Notes under the pieces: generated by a model
What the model was told of the DNA's origin: nothing
The model's database searches: none
Seen by the model: only the letters and a program-made list of their open reading frames with translations
Part shown: positions 1 through 8,051 of the stretch, piece by piece
Numbering within the stretch: position 1 is the first letter of the stretch
Layout: the number at the start of each line of letters is the position of its first letter
Made by a program: the position numbers and the translations under genes
Assembly: GCA_910584475.1 (NCBI GenBank)
Contig: CAJUBD010000004.1
Coordinates: forward strand, 1-64,000
DNA from: an uncultured Treponema sp.
Lineage (GTDB): Bacteria > Spirochaetota > Spirochaetia > Treponematales > Treponemataceae
DNA: 64,000 bases
Reading direction: 5' to 3'

Positions 1-60
1 ACAGGCCCTTTTAGGGCTGGTCGTCAAGCCACCGGCTATGCCGGTGGTTATGACTAAAAA
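1..60. repeat. Two adjacent hairpins, possible IS200/IS605-type end
   Basis: Two short perfect inverted repeats lie side by side at the window edge: GGCCCT/AGGGC near 4-18 and CCACCGGC/GCCGGTGG at about 30-48. Stable GC-rich hairpins of this sort are found at ends of IS200/IS605 elements, but no transposase is visible because the window starts here. They could equally be a terminator of a gene outside the window. Low confidence. Confidence 0.3.
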
Positions 61-190
61 TAGACGTCCTCTAAATATATTGTTTTCCAAATTTTTGCAC
101 GGGTTTTAAATGTTCGCAATATCTAGAGAAAATTAGGCGTGTTCGGAGAACCGAAGTTCCCGAGCACGTCCATTGATTTGTCGAAAACAA

Positions 191-628
191 TTATTTTTTC
201 GTAGCCGCCTTTTTTGTGGCAGTTTTTTTTGCCGTTGCTTTTGCCGCCGGCTTTTTTTCTGCCAATGAAGTGTCCACGATGTCCGAAGCCACATTGTTTT
301 GAATGGACATAATTCCGGATTTGCAAGCCTGTAATGTCGTATAACCTTCGCCCCATACGATGTTGTTTCCGTTGGAGGCAATCAGACGAAATCGGTATTC
401 CTTTTTTCTGTCTTGGTAGACTTCATACTTCGGCTTTTTTTCTTCGGTGTAGCCTTTTACAGTTTGGTCTTCTATTGGCGATTTTGCGATTCTTTGCAGA
501 CTCGCGATTGCTTTTTTGCAGCCGACCTTGGTCGTGTAGGATTGCGAAGTGCAAATCACCTGTCCGTTCGACGCTTCAAGATTGAACTTAAAGCCGGCTT
601 TCGTTTTTGCGATGACATACTTTCCCAT
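191..628 (-). CDS. YegP/DUF1508 (UPF0339) protein, duplicated domain with Lys/Ala tail
   Basis: A 145-residue protein with two DUF1508 units, roughly residues 5-55 and 68-118. Each has the family pattern of a beta-strand with F-K/R-F-x-L, then an ASNG turn, then a Y(T)T-x-x-x-C-K-x-x-I helix. YegP proteins are small and cytoplasmic; their biochemical role is unclear. The last ~20 residues are an Ala/Lys/Thr-rich basic tail that may bind nucleic acid (inference). The start is supported by an AGGAGA Shine-Dalgarno just upstream. It is preceded by a 207-nt structured leader and its own promoter. Confidence 0.85.
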   Translation of the reverse strand: MGKYVIAKTKAGFKFNLEASNGQVICTSQSYTTKVGCKKAIASLQRIAKSPIEDQTVKGYTEEKKPKYEVYQDRKKEYRFRLIASNGNNIVWGEGYTTLQACKSGIMSIQNNVASDIVDTSLAEKKPAAKATAKKTATKKAATKK

Positions 629-835
629 TGAAATCTCCTATAAAAAGTCAAGAGTGAAATTGTTGGCAATCGAAAAGATTGCGGCTTTCACATTGGCTTT
701 TAACGTGCGCGTGTGCGCACAAGTATATGATAAAGTTTGCAACGCAAACTTTTGTTGCAAATAGGCACGCCTATTTGCATGGTTGATAAAAGTGTCGCGC
801 TATATGTGCGGCTTTTATCATACCTCCTTAAGAAA
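629..835 (-). repeat. Structured intergenic element, copy upstream of the YegP gene
   Basis: Read on the minus strand this copy holds P1 (GATAAAAG/CTTTTATC), an extra perfect 11-bp stem (TGCAAATAGGC and its complement, 759-782), P2 (AAAGTTTGC-gtt-GCAAACTTT, about 732-752), the linker CATATACT, P3 (GTGCGC/GCGCAC) and a P4 stem ending in TTGACTTTTT right before the Shine-Dalgarno. A small ORF of 16 codons (771-821) starts on AAGGAGGT-ATG inside P1, but its spacing from the Shine-Dalgarno is too short for efficient initiation. Confidence 0.6.
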
Positions 836-850
836 TTAGGTTATATAAAT

Positions 851-879
851 AGTATAAATCTGTTTTTAAAATAATGCAA
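851..879 (-). promoter_or_regulatory. Promoter of the YegP leader
   Basis: On the minus strand TTGCAT (874-879) and TATACT (851-856) are separated by exactly 17 bases, a good sigma-70 match. The predicted start near 844 gives an untranslated leader of about 215 nt containing the structured element. Confidence 0.55.
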
Positions 880-887
880 ATAAATTT

Positions 888-1994
888 TTATTTTTTTTCT
901 AGCACGAATAAATATTCACGGACATGAATGGAACGACTTTTCAAATTGCGGCTTCCGCGAAAAGTGTTGTACGGAATTTGCACACTCTTGATTTTGCCAT
1001 ATTTTTTAAGCATGGCGCGCATCTCGTCAAATTCGATGAAGCCTTCGGAATTGTAGGAAACGATTATGAATTTCGCGCGGGCGGACGAAACTATTTGTTC
1101 CAAAGAATCGAGCGCGAAACGAGCTTTGTTGAACGGCGAACGATTCCAATCCTGCGTGATTCCTGAAACGCGGCTCACTTGCACATCGAGACGATTTTTT
1201 AAAATCAAATTCAACATAAAATAATTCGAGCCGTAAGGATGCTGATTGTATGGAGGATCCAGATAAAGTGCGTCGATGTTCCGCAAATCTTGCGCGAGGT
1301 CGATGGCGTTCCTTTTGTACACTTGGGTTCTGCAATTGAAATTGCTGAAAATTGGCTCCCGCAATTCGATTGCGCCGAGAATGCGCGAAAGGGCTTGTTT
1401 GCGCGCCGCGCCGAAACATCCGATTCCTGTGTTTTTGTCCTTATAAAATCCTTTGAAAACGCCGCTCGTGTTCACATGAATGGATGCTTCCGTAATGAGC
1501 GGAGCGAGAAAAAATTTTTTCATTTCTTCGTCCACTACGATTTCGTCGATTAATGCGCGGTAAGTGTCGAGCAAAAGCGCGTTTTGACGCGTATAAAAAA
1601 CGCGTTCGTTTTTTTGGATGCACTCGTCATTTTTCGGCGCATAATTTTTGGCGATGATGCCTTCGATTTTTTTCGCCGCGCACTTCGCTTCTACTGCCTT
1701 TTTGTACTCGTAATATTGAGTCGCCGGAAAATCTTTTTTGTTCGTGAGATAACATTCGTTTATCACGCGCGAATATTCTTCCAGATCATTCACGATGAGC
1801 CTTGTGCTATGCCGCTTGAGCATTCGCGCGACAATTCCTGAGCCTGAAAACAAGTCGGCACAGACAATTTTTTCTTTGCCCAATGTGGATTTGACAAGTT
1901 CAATTTCACGTTCGATGTTTTTTAGCAAGAGACGTTTATTTCCAATATATGTGATTATTTGCGTGGACAAAAATTCTTGGTTTTCTTCTCTCAT
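888..1994 (-). CDS. D12-class DNA N6-adenine methyltransferase (orphan)
   Basis: A 368-residue Dam-like methylase. An N-terminal Y-I-G-N-K-R-x-L-L segment precedes the SAM-binding FSGSG motif (about residue 49), and the catalytic DPPY tetrad appears near residue 240 in LYLDPPYNQHPYG. The motif order (FxGxG then DPPY) is that of alpha-class adenine methylases. It would transfer a methyl group from SAM to adenine in DNA. No restriction endonuclease gene is adjacent, so it is either an orphan methylase or the partner lies elsewhere. The start ATG has no clear Shine-Dalgarno; the upstream 400 bp carry a structured element. Confidence 0.88.
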   Translation of the reverse strand: MREENQEFLSTQIITYIGNKRLLLKNIEREIELVKSTLGKEKIVCADLFSGSGIVARMLKRHSTRLIVNDLEEYSRVINECYLTNKKDFPATQYYEYKKAVEAKCAAKKIEGIIAKNYAPKNDECIQKNERVFYTRQNALLLDTYRALIDEIVVDEEMKKFFLAPLITEASIHVNTSGVFKGFYKDKNTGIGCFGAARKQALSRILGAIELREPIFSNFNCRTQVYKRNAIDLAQDLRNIDALYLDPPYNQHPYGSNYFMLNLILKNRLDVQVSRVSGITQDWNRSPFNKARFALDSLEQIVSSARAKFIIVSYNSEGFIEFDEMRAMLKKYGKIKSVQIPYNTFRGSRNLKSRSIHVREYLFVLEKK

Positions 1995-2094
1995 AAAAAT
2001 GTTTTAAATATTTTACTTTACATTTTTTTGTTTGTCTAGTATGCTGTCGCACGCACAGCAGAATTTCATCTTTTTATTTTTACTGACGAATAAA

Positions 2095-2290
2095 ATTTCA
2101 ATTTTGCCTGTCAGTAAAAAAAACATTCCTTAAAAACTAAGTCCGCGTTAGCAACTTGTTGCGGCACGGGCAAGTACAAAATAGATTGTCGGGTCAAGCC
2201 CGACAATGACAAACAAGCGAGTTTGTGCAGCAAACTCGTATTAAAATCAGCAACTCGAAAGTAAAATTGTCGTGCTAATTTTCACCTTTC
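2095..2290 (-). repeat. Structured intergenic element with inserted palindromic module
   Basis: Read on the minus strand this copy shows the P2 stem (GAGTTT/AAACTC), then the palindrome ATTGTCGGG-cttga-CCCGACAAT at 2185-2207, then the GTACTTG linker, the CAACAAGTTGC P3 core and a CTTAG...AAGGA end. It sits upstream of the DNA methylase. Together with the trpR promoter it accounts for most of the gene-free stretch 1995-2405; a further inverted repeat (TTTTTACTGAC/GTCAGTAAAAA) spans about 2082-2126. Confidence 0.55.
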
Positions 2291-2369
2291 CTTTTTGCGA
2301 AAAATTTATATGCAAACTCTTTGGTTTGCGACACATTTTCATGGCAATTTTAAACATCTTATTATCCAT

Positions 2370-2398
2370 TTGACAAAAAAGTAAATTTGCCTTATTCT
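2370..2398 (+). promoter_or_regulatory. trpR promoter, predicted leaderless
   Basis: A consensus -35 TTGACA (2370-2375) is separated by exactly 17 bases from TATTCT (2393-2398), which ends 7 bases before the ATG at 2406. No Shine-Dalgarno can fit, so the transcript is predicted to begin at or next to the start codon. Confidence 0.7.
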
Positions 2399-2405
2399 GT
2401 TACTA

Positions 2406-2699
2406 ATGACAGAAACGCAGGACAAACTTTTTTCAGACAGTTTCGATGAAATCTGTTCGATACTCGCCTCGTGCGAAAGCAAAAAATCTGTGCGAGATTT
2501 TTTAGAGTGCCTTTGCACTTCCCCTGAGCGACTCGACTTTTCAAAACGATGGCTTTCCGTGAAAGAACTTTACAACGGAACTCCGCAAAGAAAAATCGCC
2601 CAAAAATTCAATATGTCGCTTTGCAAAATCACGCGCGGCTCAAAAGAACTGAACAAAGATAGAAGCGCGTTCAAAAAAATCTTGGATTCAAAAAAATGA
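2406..2699 (+). CDS. trpR: TrpR/YerC-family transcriptional repressor
   Basis: A 97-residue all-helical protein matching the Trp-repressor superfamily: conserved FLECLCTSPERLDFSKRW helix C/D region (about 38-55) followed by the helix-turn-helix, QRKIAQKFNMSLCKITRGSKEL (about 65-86). In TrpR this domain binds operator DNA when charged with tryptophan. No trp biosynthetic gene lies nearby, so the target cannot be assigned here, and the closely related YerC group is the alternative. The start is fixed by a TTGACA-N17-TATTCT promoter ending 7 bases before the ATG. Confidence 0.8.
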   Translation: MTETQDKLFSDSFDEICSILASCESKKSVRDFLECLCTSPERLDFSKRWLSVKELYNGTPQRKIAQKFNMSLCKITRGSKELNKDRSAFKKILDSKK

Positions 2700-3022
2700 A
2701 AATTCTTTTAGGTGGAGGAGCTTTTTAAATCAGCAACTAAAATGGACTCACGCTGTCTGGCTCGATGACATGCACCGACGGCTGGAAAGTTCGCCAAGCT
2801 AAACGGTTGCGCTTCCGACAAATTTGTGCTACACTTGAAAGAGTGCGCACTCGCGACGAAGTCTCAAGCGGTGGACAAGCACGAGGATTTGCTTGCGCTG
2901 GTAAAAAAAATATTTCGCTTCGCGAAATTTTCTTAAAGAGGCTAGTCAAGCACCAAGTTTTTCAATTGCGTTTCGTTTGAAACACAAAAAATTCTTAAAT
3001 CAAAATGACGGAGAAAATTAAA
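2700..3022 (+). other. Gene-free stretch before lemA
   Basis: No supported gene. It holds a remnant of the structured element (an ATCAGCAAC-taaaatgg P1 half near 2728), a possible promoter for lemA (TTGCGC at 2807-2812, 17 bases, TACACT at 2830-2835) and a small hairpin TTTCGC-tt-GCGAAA near 2919. Short ORFs here look accidental. Confidence 0.4.
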
Positions 3023-3628
3023 ATGAAAAAAGGTTCGCGAAATTTGTTGATAGCACTCGGCGTGATTTTGGTCGTGATTTTTGCTGTTTACAGATTTTTC
3101 GTAGGCAACTACAATTCAATGGTTGAACTGGACGAAAACGTTTCGGCGAAATGGGCGCAAGTTCAAACTCAATACCAACGCCGCTCGGATTTGATTCCAA
3201 ATTTGGTGAGCACAGTCAAAGGCTATGCTTCGCACGAAAGCGAAACTTTTACAAAAGTTACCGAAATGCGTTCGAAGGCGCAAAGCGTGAACATCAACTC
3301 TGGAGATTTGCAGGACGCGCAGAAATTTCAGGAATTCCAGAACGTGCAAAACCAGCTGAGCACGGGCATTCGAAATCTTTTGGCAGTGGCGGAAAATTAT
3401 CCTGAACTCAAGGCGAACGAAAATTTTCTTGCGCTGCAAGATCAGCTTGAAGGAACGGAAAATCGCATCGCTGTCGCCCGCACTGATTACAACAATGCCG
3501 TTCAACGCTACAATGTTTTCATCAGAAAATTTCCGCAAAGTTTCGTCGCGAATATGAACGGATTTATGGCGAAGCAAATGTTCGCCGCAAGTCAGGAAGC
3601 GCATTCCGCGCCTAAAGTCGAATTTTAA
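3023..3628 (+). CDS. lemA: LemA family membrane protein
   Basis: A 201-residue protein with one N-terminal membrane segment (about residues 6-25) and a periplasmic/cytoplasmic helical bundle. The conserved LemA core is present: NxMVxLDExVxxxWAxVxxQYQRRxDLIPNLV (about 30-60), then a helical region and the second conserved stretch YNxAVxxYN (about 153). LemA proteins are widespread but their function is not settled. The ATG at 3023 is preferred over the in-frame ATG at 3005 because CGGAGA lies 8 bases upstream and the first residues MKKGSRN form a normal signal-anchor start. Confidence 0.88.
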   Translation: MKKGSRNLLIALGVILVVIFAVYRFFVGNYNSMVELDENVSAKWAQVQTQYQRRSDLIPNLVSTVKGYASHESETFTKVTEMRSKAQSVNINSGDLQDAQKFQEFQNVQNQLSTGIRNLLAVAENYPELKANENFLALQDQLEGTENRIAVARTDYNNAVQRYNVFIRKFPQSFVANMNGFMAKQMFAASQEAHSAPKVEF

Positions 3629-3689
3629 TTTGCGAAGTTGCGTCGCAGTCGGAAATCCTTGCCGCGTGATTCGAAAATCAACGGCAATT

Positions 3690-3804
3690 AGAAATGAAAG
3701 GGATGTTTAAACTTGTCACTAAAGTAGCGCGACAACTTTAACTTTGAGTTTTGTCGGTGCGGAGCACCTTACCAAAAACTCATTTATTTAAATATGGAGT
3801 ATTT
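3690..3804 (+). repeat. Structured element, partial copy before the MscS gene
   Basis: P1 (AACTTGTC-actaaagtagcgc-GACAACTT) is followed by a P2-like stem (GAGTTTT...AAAAACTC) enclosing a GGTGC-ggag-GCACC-type inner pairing, then TATGGAG before the ATG. P3 and P4 are not obvious, so this copy is short. Confidence 0.4.
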
Positions 3805-4638
3805 ATGTTCAAACTAAGAGCGAAAGAAATGTTCGCAGCGTTTATGGAACGGATGATGGATCTGTTTACTTTGGCACATTTTTTCAAGTTAATTGGAACT
3901 GTCGCGATTATTTTCGTGGCTTGGATAATTTATCGACTTATTTTGCGGCGCGTGAAAAAAATTCCTGCGGAAAAAATGTCGGCGCAGCGTTCGTTGATTA
4001 TCACGAAAATCATAAATTATGCTTTCTACATAATTTTGATAATGTATGTCTTGAGTGTATTCGGCGTGAAACTTTCCGCTATTTGGGGCGCGGCTGGAGT
4101 CGCGGGCGTGGCGTTTGCTTTTGCGGCGCAAACTTCAGTGAGCAATATCATCAGCGGAATTTTTGTGATTTCGGAAAAGGCTTTGAAAGTCGGCGATTTG
4201 ATTACAGTGGGAAGTGAAAGCGGAATTGTCGACGACATTGGTTTGCTTTCCGTCAAGGTTCACACGCTGGACAATCAGATGGTGCGAATTCCGAATTCCG
4301 CAATCATCAATACGAACTTGCGAAACACGAGTTATTTTTCACAAAGACGGATGACGATTTCTTGTTCTGTGGGATACGAAATTGATTTGAATTTCGCGTT
4401 GGAAACCTTGAAAAAAGCGCCGGAATATTGTCCGATTGTTTTGCAGGATCCTGCCCCCGCTTTTTGGATTGACGGTTTTGGCGCAAGCGGAATAAATCTT
4501 GTCATGGCGATTTGGTTTGATGCCGCGAATTTCCTCGAGGCGAAAAATCAAGCCTTCATCGCCATAAAGCGCGTTTTCGATGAAGCAAAAATTGAAATTC
4601 CATACAACAAAATTGATGTGAAAATTTACAGCAAATAA
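3805..4638 (+). CDS. MscS-family small-conductance mechanosensitive channel
   Basis: A 277-residue MscS-type channel. Three membrane segments (about 20-40, 65-85 and the pore helix 88-115) are followed by the soluble beta domain. The pore helix is Gly/Ala-rich (WGAAGVAGVAFAFAAQ) and leads to the conserved NIISGIFV and IPNSAIINT signatures. Such channels open under membrane tension and release solutes on hypo-osmotic shock. The ATG at 3805 is preceded by TATGGAG; an upstream in-frame start at 3751 would add 18 unlikely residues. Confidence 0.9.
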   Translation: MFKLRAKEMFAAFMERMMDLFTLAHFFKLIGTVAIIFVAWIIYRLILRRVKKIPAEKMSAQRSLIITKIINYAFYIILIMYVLSVFGVKLSAIWGAAGVAGVAFAFAAQTSVSNIISGIFVISEKALKVGDLITVGSESGIVDDIGLLSVKVHTLDNQMVRIPNSAIINTNLRNTSYFSQRRMTISCSVGYEIDLNFALETLKKAPEYCPIVLQDPAPAFWIDGFGASGINLVMAIWFDAANFLEAKNQAFIAIKRVFDEAKIEIPYNKIDVKIYSK

Positions 4639-4737
4639 TAAGCTTTCTAAACTTGGATTTTATTTAGGAAGAAAATGAAAAGATGCGCTCAAATTGCGTA
4701 ATGCTTTTTTTTGCAAGTTCGTGCTTTGTTTTGAATT

Positions 4738-4827
4738 TTCTTATAAAACTTGTGCGCAAAATGCGCACGTTAAAAATTTAATTGCGGAATTAGATTTTCG
4801 CTTTTACTTTTTATGGGAGAAGAAAAA
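4738..4827 (+). repeat. Structured element, partial copy (P3-P4 only)
   Basis: A GTGCGCA-aaa-TGCGCAC hairpin (P3, about 4753-4769) is followed by a P4-like AT-rich stem and then ACTTTTTATGGGAGAAG, the Shine-Dalgarno of the next gene. Layout matches the 3' half of the fuller copies. Confidence 0.45.
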
Positions 4828-5526
4828 ATGGCAAAGGAACACAAGTTCGTTCAGTCAAAGGCGGAAGGCGGCGTGGCTCGTCCCGCACAGCCAGTCGGCA
4901 ATGCGACAGGACTTCGCATTGGGGCAATCATTCTTTGGACTTTCGCGATTGTTTTCGAAGTGCTCGGTTTTGGCGTGATTTTGGGAAAGGTCGACTTGAA
5001 GTTCTGTCCAGTGCTTTACCAAATGATTGGATTTTTGGTGCTGGATTTGGCTTGTGTAGTGATTGGCTCGCAATTTTGGAAAAAGGCAAATCATATCAAG
5101 CCCGCCTCGGAAAAGAACAAATTCGCTTTTTGGCTTTGGAACAATTTGGGGCTGATTGTAAGCGTGATTGCGTTTTTGCCCCTCATCATTCTTGTGCTCG
5201 CGAACAAGGATGCCGACAAAAAGACGAAAACCGTTGTCGCGGTCGCGGCGGCGGTATGTCTTGCGATTGCGGGCGTAACAAGTTATGATTTCAATCCAGT
5301 GAGCGAAGAGCAACAGACTGCGGCGATGGAAGCGTTCGGTGCGGAACAAGTCTATTGGACCAAGCATGGAAAGGTCTACCACACAAGCCAAGATTGCCAA
5401 CATTTAAATCGCACTGAAGAATTGATTTACGGAACGGTAGAACAAGCCATTGCCGAAAATCATGTTCGGCTTTGCAAGACTTGCGCTTCGCGTGACGGCA
5501 TTACGAATGTCGCCACAGAAGAATAA
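4828..5526 (+). CDS. Polytopic membrane protein with C-terminal Cys/His motif
   Basis: A 232-residue protein of unknown function. Four membrane segments are visible at about residues 28-50, 60-82, 108-130 and 137-157. After these comes a soluble tail with VYWTKHGKVYHTSQDCQHL...LCKTC, a Y-x-T-x-x-G-x-x-Y-H-x-x-x-x-C then C-x-x-C pattern found at the C-termini of assorted secreted or membrane proteins; the three Cys and His could bind a metal (inference). The ATG at 4828 has GGGAGAAG upstream; the ATG at 4813 would overlap that Shine-Dalgarno. Confidence 0.75.
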   Translation: MAKEHKFVQSKAEGGVARPAQPVGNATGLRIGAIILWTFAIVFEVLGFGVILGKVDLKFCPVLYQMIGFLVLDLACVVIGSQFWKKANHIKPASEKNKFAFWLWNNLGLIVSVIAFLPLIILVLANKDADKKTKTVVAVAAAVCLAIAGVTSYDFNPVSEEQQTAAMEAFGAEQVYWTKHGKVYHTSQDCQHLNRTEELIYGTVEQAIAENHVRLCKTCASRDGITNVATEE

Positions 5527-5554
5527 GGCAAATTGATTTGTGCGAGGGGGAGGG

Positions 5555-5583
5555 CATACCCCGACGCTCTGCGTCGAGGTATG
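5555..5583. terminator. Hairpin between convergent genes
   Basis: An imperfect 12-bp stem, CATACCCCGACG with CGTCGAGGTATG and a five-base loop, sits in the gap between the membrane protein and the convergent methyltransferase. It may terminate both transcripts, although no strong T tract follows. A similar ATACCCCGA/TCGGGGTAT hairpin recurs at 26807-26833. Confidence 0.35.
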
Positions 5584-5606
5584 TTGATTTTATTCTGCTT
5601 TGGCTT

Positions 5607-7247
5607 TCACTCTTCTCGCAAGAGCCGGCAAAGCGTCTGTGTGACATCGAGCGCGTCCAAAATTTCAAGATGTTTTTTTTGAACACAACGCTCGTTTTCG
5701 TCTTGGCTTGTTTTTCCAGCGTGGTTTTTCAAAACCGCGCGAATCAGCAAATTTTTCGGCGTTCCTTCCATATCGATGAATTCCAAAATTTGAACGGTAT
5801 AGCCGGCTTGCTCCAAAATTTCCGCGCGAACGCAATCCGTAACAAGCGCGGAAAATCTTTCGCGAACGATTCCATATTTTAAAAGCGGTCGCAAAATTTC
5901 TTGCGTGGCAGAAATATCAGCCGCAGCGTTTCGCGAGCAATTTGATTTCTTTTGCAATTGCAAATTGATTTCGTGCTGACAGCAAGGCACGCTCAAAATC
6001 GCTTTCGCTCCGCGACGCAAGGCATAGTCGAGCGCAAAATCGGTGGCTGTGTCGCAAGCGTGAAGCGTAATTACGATGTCAGGATTTTTTTCGTCAGAAA
6101 AATCCGCTATGTTTCCGCAAAAAAAATTTATGTTTTGCAAGCCGAGCCTATGCGACAAATCCGCGTAATTTTCAACGACATCTTTTTTCAAATCCACGCC
6201 AGTAATTTCAAACGGAATTTCTTTCCGCGAAAAATAATAATGCACGGCGAAAGTCAAATATGATTTGCCAGAACCAAAATCCAAAATTCTTATCGGCTCG
6301 ATTTGCGAATGCGACGCGCGGCATAAATGTTGTGTCATTTTTGAACATTGTTTAATTTTCACGCGAGAGATTTTTCCGCTCGCTTCGTTCGGTCGAAATG
6401 ATATGCCGCGCGAATTTTCTCCGCTTAAATTTTCATTTTCTGAATTTTCAAGCAATTCTTTTTCTTCAAAATTTTCGCGCAAATTTTCATTCACGATTTT
6501 CATTTCAATTTTTTTTCGTTCGAGAACGGCAGGAACAATGTCGTCGAGAAATTCCAAAAAGCGATTTATTTGGCGAAATTTGGCGTGTTTTGCGGCGACG
6601 ATTTTTCCGTCAGAAGTCATCACGCCCAATTCTTGCAAAAACGGAACGCGCTCACCTTCTTGAATGATGTAATTTTTCGTGCGATTTTGTTGATTTTTGC
6701 CAAGTGCGATTTTTTCTCCGAGAATTTTCTTCGCACCAATTTTTTGCGTCGACTCATTTTTCAAAGGCTTTGCGATGCGCGTGATTTTTCCTTTTTTGCT
6801 CGTCATGAAAATTATTTCTTCGCGTTCCGTACGCTCGGTGCAATTGCGAAATGTTTTTCCGATATTTTCCTGCAAAAAAATTTCAGCTTCTTGCAAAGAA
6901 AAATTTTTGTGAAAAGTTTGGGTGGCGGTAAAAAATTCTGCGAAATAAATTTTTTCTTCGCGTGAATTTTTTTTGTTAGAAATTCCATTTTGCGAATTTT
7001 CATTTTCAAAATTTTCATGCGAAATTTCATATTGAAAATTCTCCAACGAATTTTTATCGCGCGAATTTTTTTGAAAATCTTTTTTCCGTGAAATTTCTTC
7101 GCTCAAATTTTCTTGCGAAATTTCGTTTTGCGAATTTTCTTCGTCGAAAATCGGAGAATTTAATTTTATTTTTACGCGTTCGTATTTGCGCCCGAAAATT
7201 TTTTCACTCTGCGCAGTCGGTTTTGACAATGTGGCAAAAATAATCAT
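5607..7247 (-). CDS. Class I SAM-dependent methyltransferase (Methyltransf_32-like) with low-complexity inserts
   Basis: A 546-residue protein. The catalytic C-terminal half carries a SAM-binding motif LDFGSGKSYL, the acidic loop ITGVDLK, then NINFFCGNIADF and a LHACDTATD motif followed by SVPCCQHE. That is the arrangement of the METTL25/Methyltransf_32 group, whose substrates are largely unknown. The N-terminal half contains two stretches very rich in Glu, Asn and Ser (about residues 35-95 and 260-310), encoded by degenerate GAAATTTTC-type repeats. The ATG at 7247 has a TACAAT ending 6 bases upstream, so the mRNA is probably leaderless; a longer start at 7322 would overlap parA. Confidence 0.75.
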   Translation of the reverse strand: MIIFATLSKPTAQSEKIFGRKYERVKIKLNSPIFDEENSQNEISQENLSEEISRKKDFQKNSRDKNSLENFQYEISHENFENENSQNGISNKKNSREEKIYFAEFFTATQTFHKNFSLQEAEIFLQENIGKTFRNCTERTEREEIIFMTSKKGKITRIAKPLKNESTQKIGAKKILGEKIALGKNQQNRTKNYIIQEGERVPFLQELGVMTSDGKIVAAKHAKFRQINRFLEFLDDIVPAVLERKKIEMKIVNENLRENFEEKELLENSENENLSGENSRGISFRPNEASGKISRVKIKQCSKMTQHLCRASHSQIEPIRILDFGSGKSYLTFAVHYYFSRKEIPFEITGVDLKKDVVENYADLSHRLGLQNINFFCGNIADFSDEKNPDIVITLHACDTATDFALDYALRRGAKAILSVPCCQHEINLQLQKKSNCSRNAAADISATQEILRPLLKYGIVRERFSALVTDCVRAEILEQAGYTVQILEFIDMEGTPKNLLIRAVLKNHAGKTSQDENERCVQKKHLEILDALDVTQTLCRLLREE

Positions 7248-7253
7248 CGCATT

Positions 7254-7286
7254 ATTGTAGACCAAATGAAAAAAAAATGCTACAAT
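7254..7286. promoter_or_regulatory. Symmetric divergent promoter, methyltransferase/parA
   Basis: ATTGTAG (7254-7260) and CTACAAT (7280-7286) form an inverted repeat. Each arm works as the -10 (TACAAT) of one gene and a possible -35 (TTGTAG) of the other. TACAAT ends exactly 6 bases before the ATG on both sides (7247 minus, 7293 plus). The 20-base -35/-10 spacing is longer than usual, so the arms could also be an operator. Confidence 0.55.
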
Positions 7287-7292
7287 GATTTT

Positions 7293-8051
7293 ATGGCTAA
7301 GACTTTTGTTTTTGTGAATCAAAAAGGTGGTGTGGGAAAAACAACTTCCGCCATAAATATTGGAGCGTACATCGCGCTTGCCAAAAAAAAAGTTCTCCTC
7401 GTTGACTTTGACTCGCAGGGAAATATGTCGAGCGGAGTCGGCGTTTCTTCGAAAGAAAAACCGACGATTTACGAACTCATAAGCGGAAATTCCACGCCGG
7501 AAGAAACCGTCAAAAAAACTTGCATTCCGACTCTCGACGCAATCAGCGCGGGCATAGATTTATCAGGCGCGGCGGTCGAATTGGTCGACCAAGAAAACCG
7601 CGAATATTTTTTGAAAAATGCGCTCAAGCCTTTTCAAGAACAATACGAATACATTTTGATTGACTGTCCACCTTCGCTCGGAATTCTCACTTTGAATGGA
7701 CTTGCGGCCGCTGACGAAGTTTTGGTTCCGATGCAATGCGAATATTTCGCGCTTGAAGGAATCACGCTTTTGTTGCAGACAGTTAAAAAGGTGCAAAAAA
7801 ATATAAACACAAAATTGAAAATCGGCGGAATCTTTTTTACAATGTACGATGTGCGCACTCGTCTCGCGCATGATGTCGTCATGCAAGTAAAGACTTATTT
7901 TAAAGATTCGGTTTTCAATACAATTATTCCGCGCAATGTGCGTCTGAGCGAAGCGCCTTCGCACGGACTTCCGATTTGCAAATACGACCCGGAATGCATC
8001 GGCGCGAAAAGTTATGAGAAGCTGGCGGCGGAGGTAATGCATCGTGTCTAA
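7293..8051 (+). CDS. parA: ParA-type chromosome partitioning ATPase
   Basis: A 252-residue ParA/Soj ATPase: deviant Walker A KGGVGKTT at residues 11-18, VDFDSQGN (switch/Walker A'), and Walker B LIDCPPSLG near 118. It works with ParB in chromosome segregation through ATP-dependent nucleoid binding. The ATG at 7293 (MAKTFVF) is chosen because a TACAAT -10 ends 6 bases before it and no Shine-Dalgarno is present. It overlaps parB by 8 bases, so the two are translationally linked. Confidence 0.93.
   Translation: MAKTFVFVNQKGGVGKTTSAINIGAYIALAKKKVLLVDFDSQGNMSSGVGVSSKEKPTIYELISGNSTPEETVKKTCIPTLDAISAGIDLSGAAVELVDQENREYFLKNALKPFQEQYEYILIDCPPSLGILTLNGLAAADEVLVPMQCEYFALEGITLLLQTVKKVQKNINTKLKIGGIFFTMYDVRTRLAHDVVMQVKTYFKDSVFNTIIPRNVRLSEAPSHGLPICKYDPECIGAKSYEKLAAEVMHRV

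Noticed and set aside
771..821. Small ORFs starting on AAGGAGGT-ATG in the structured elements (also at 56353, 58567 and 37737) as real leader peptides
   Set aside because: The Shine-Dalgarno is only about one base from the ATG, peptide sequences are not conserved between copies, and the same bases are needed for the P1 stem.
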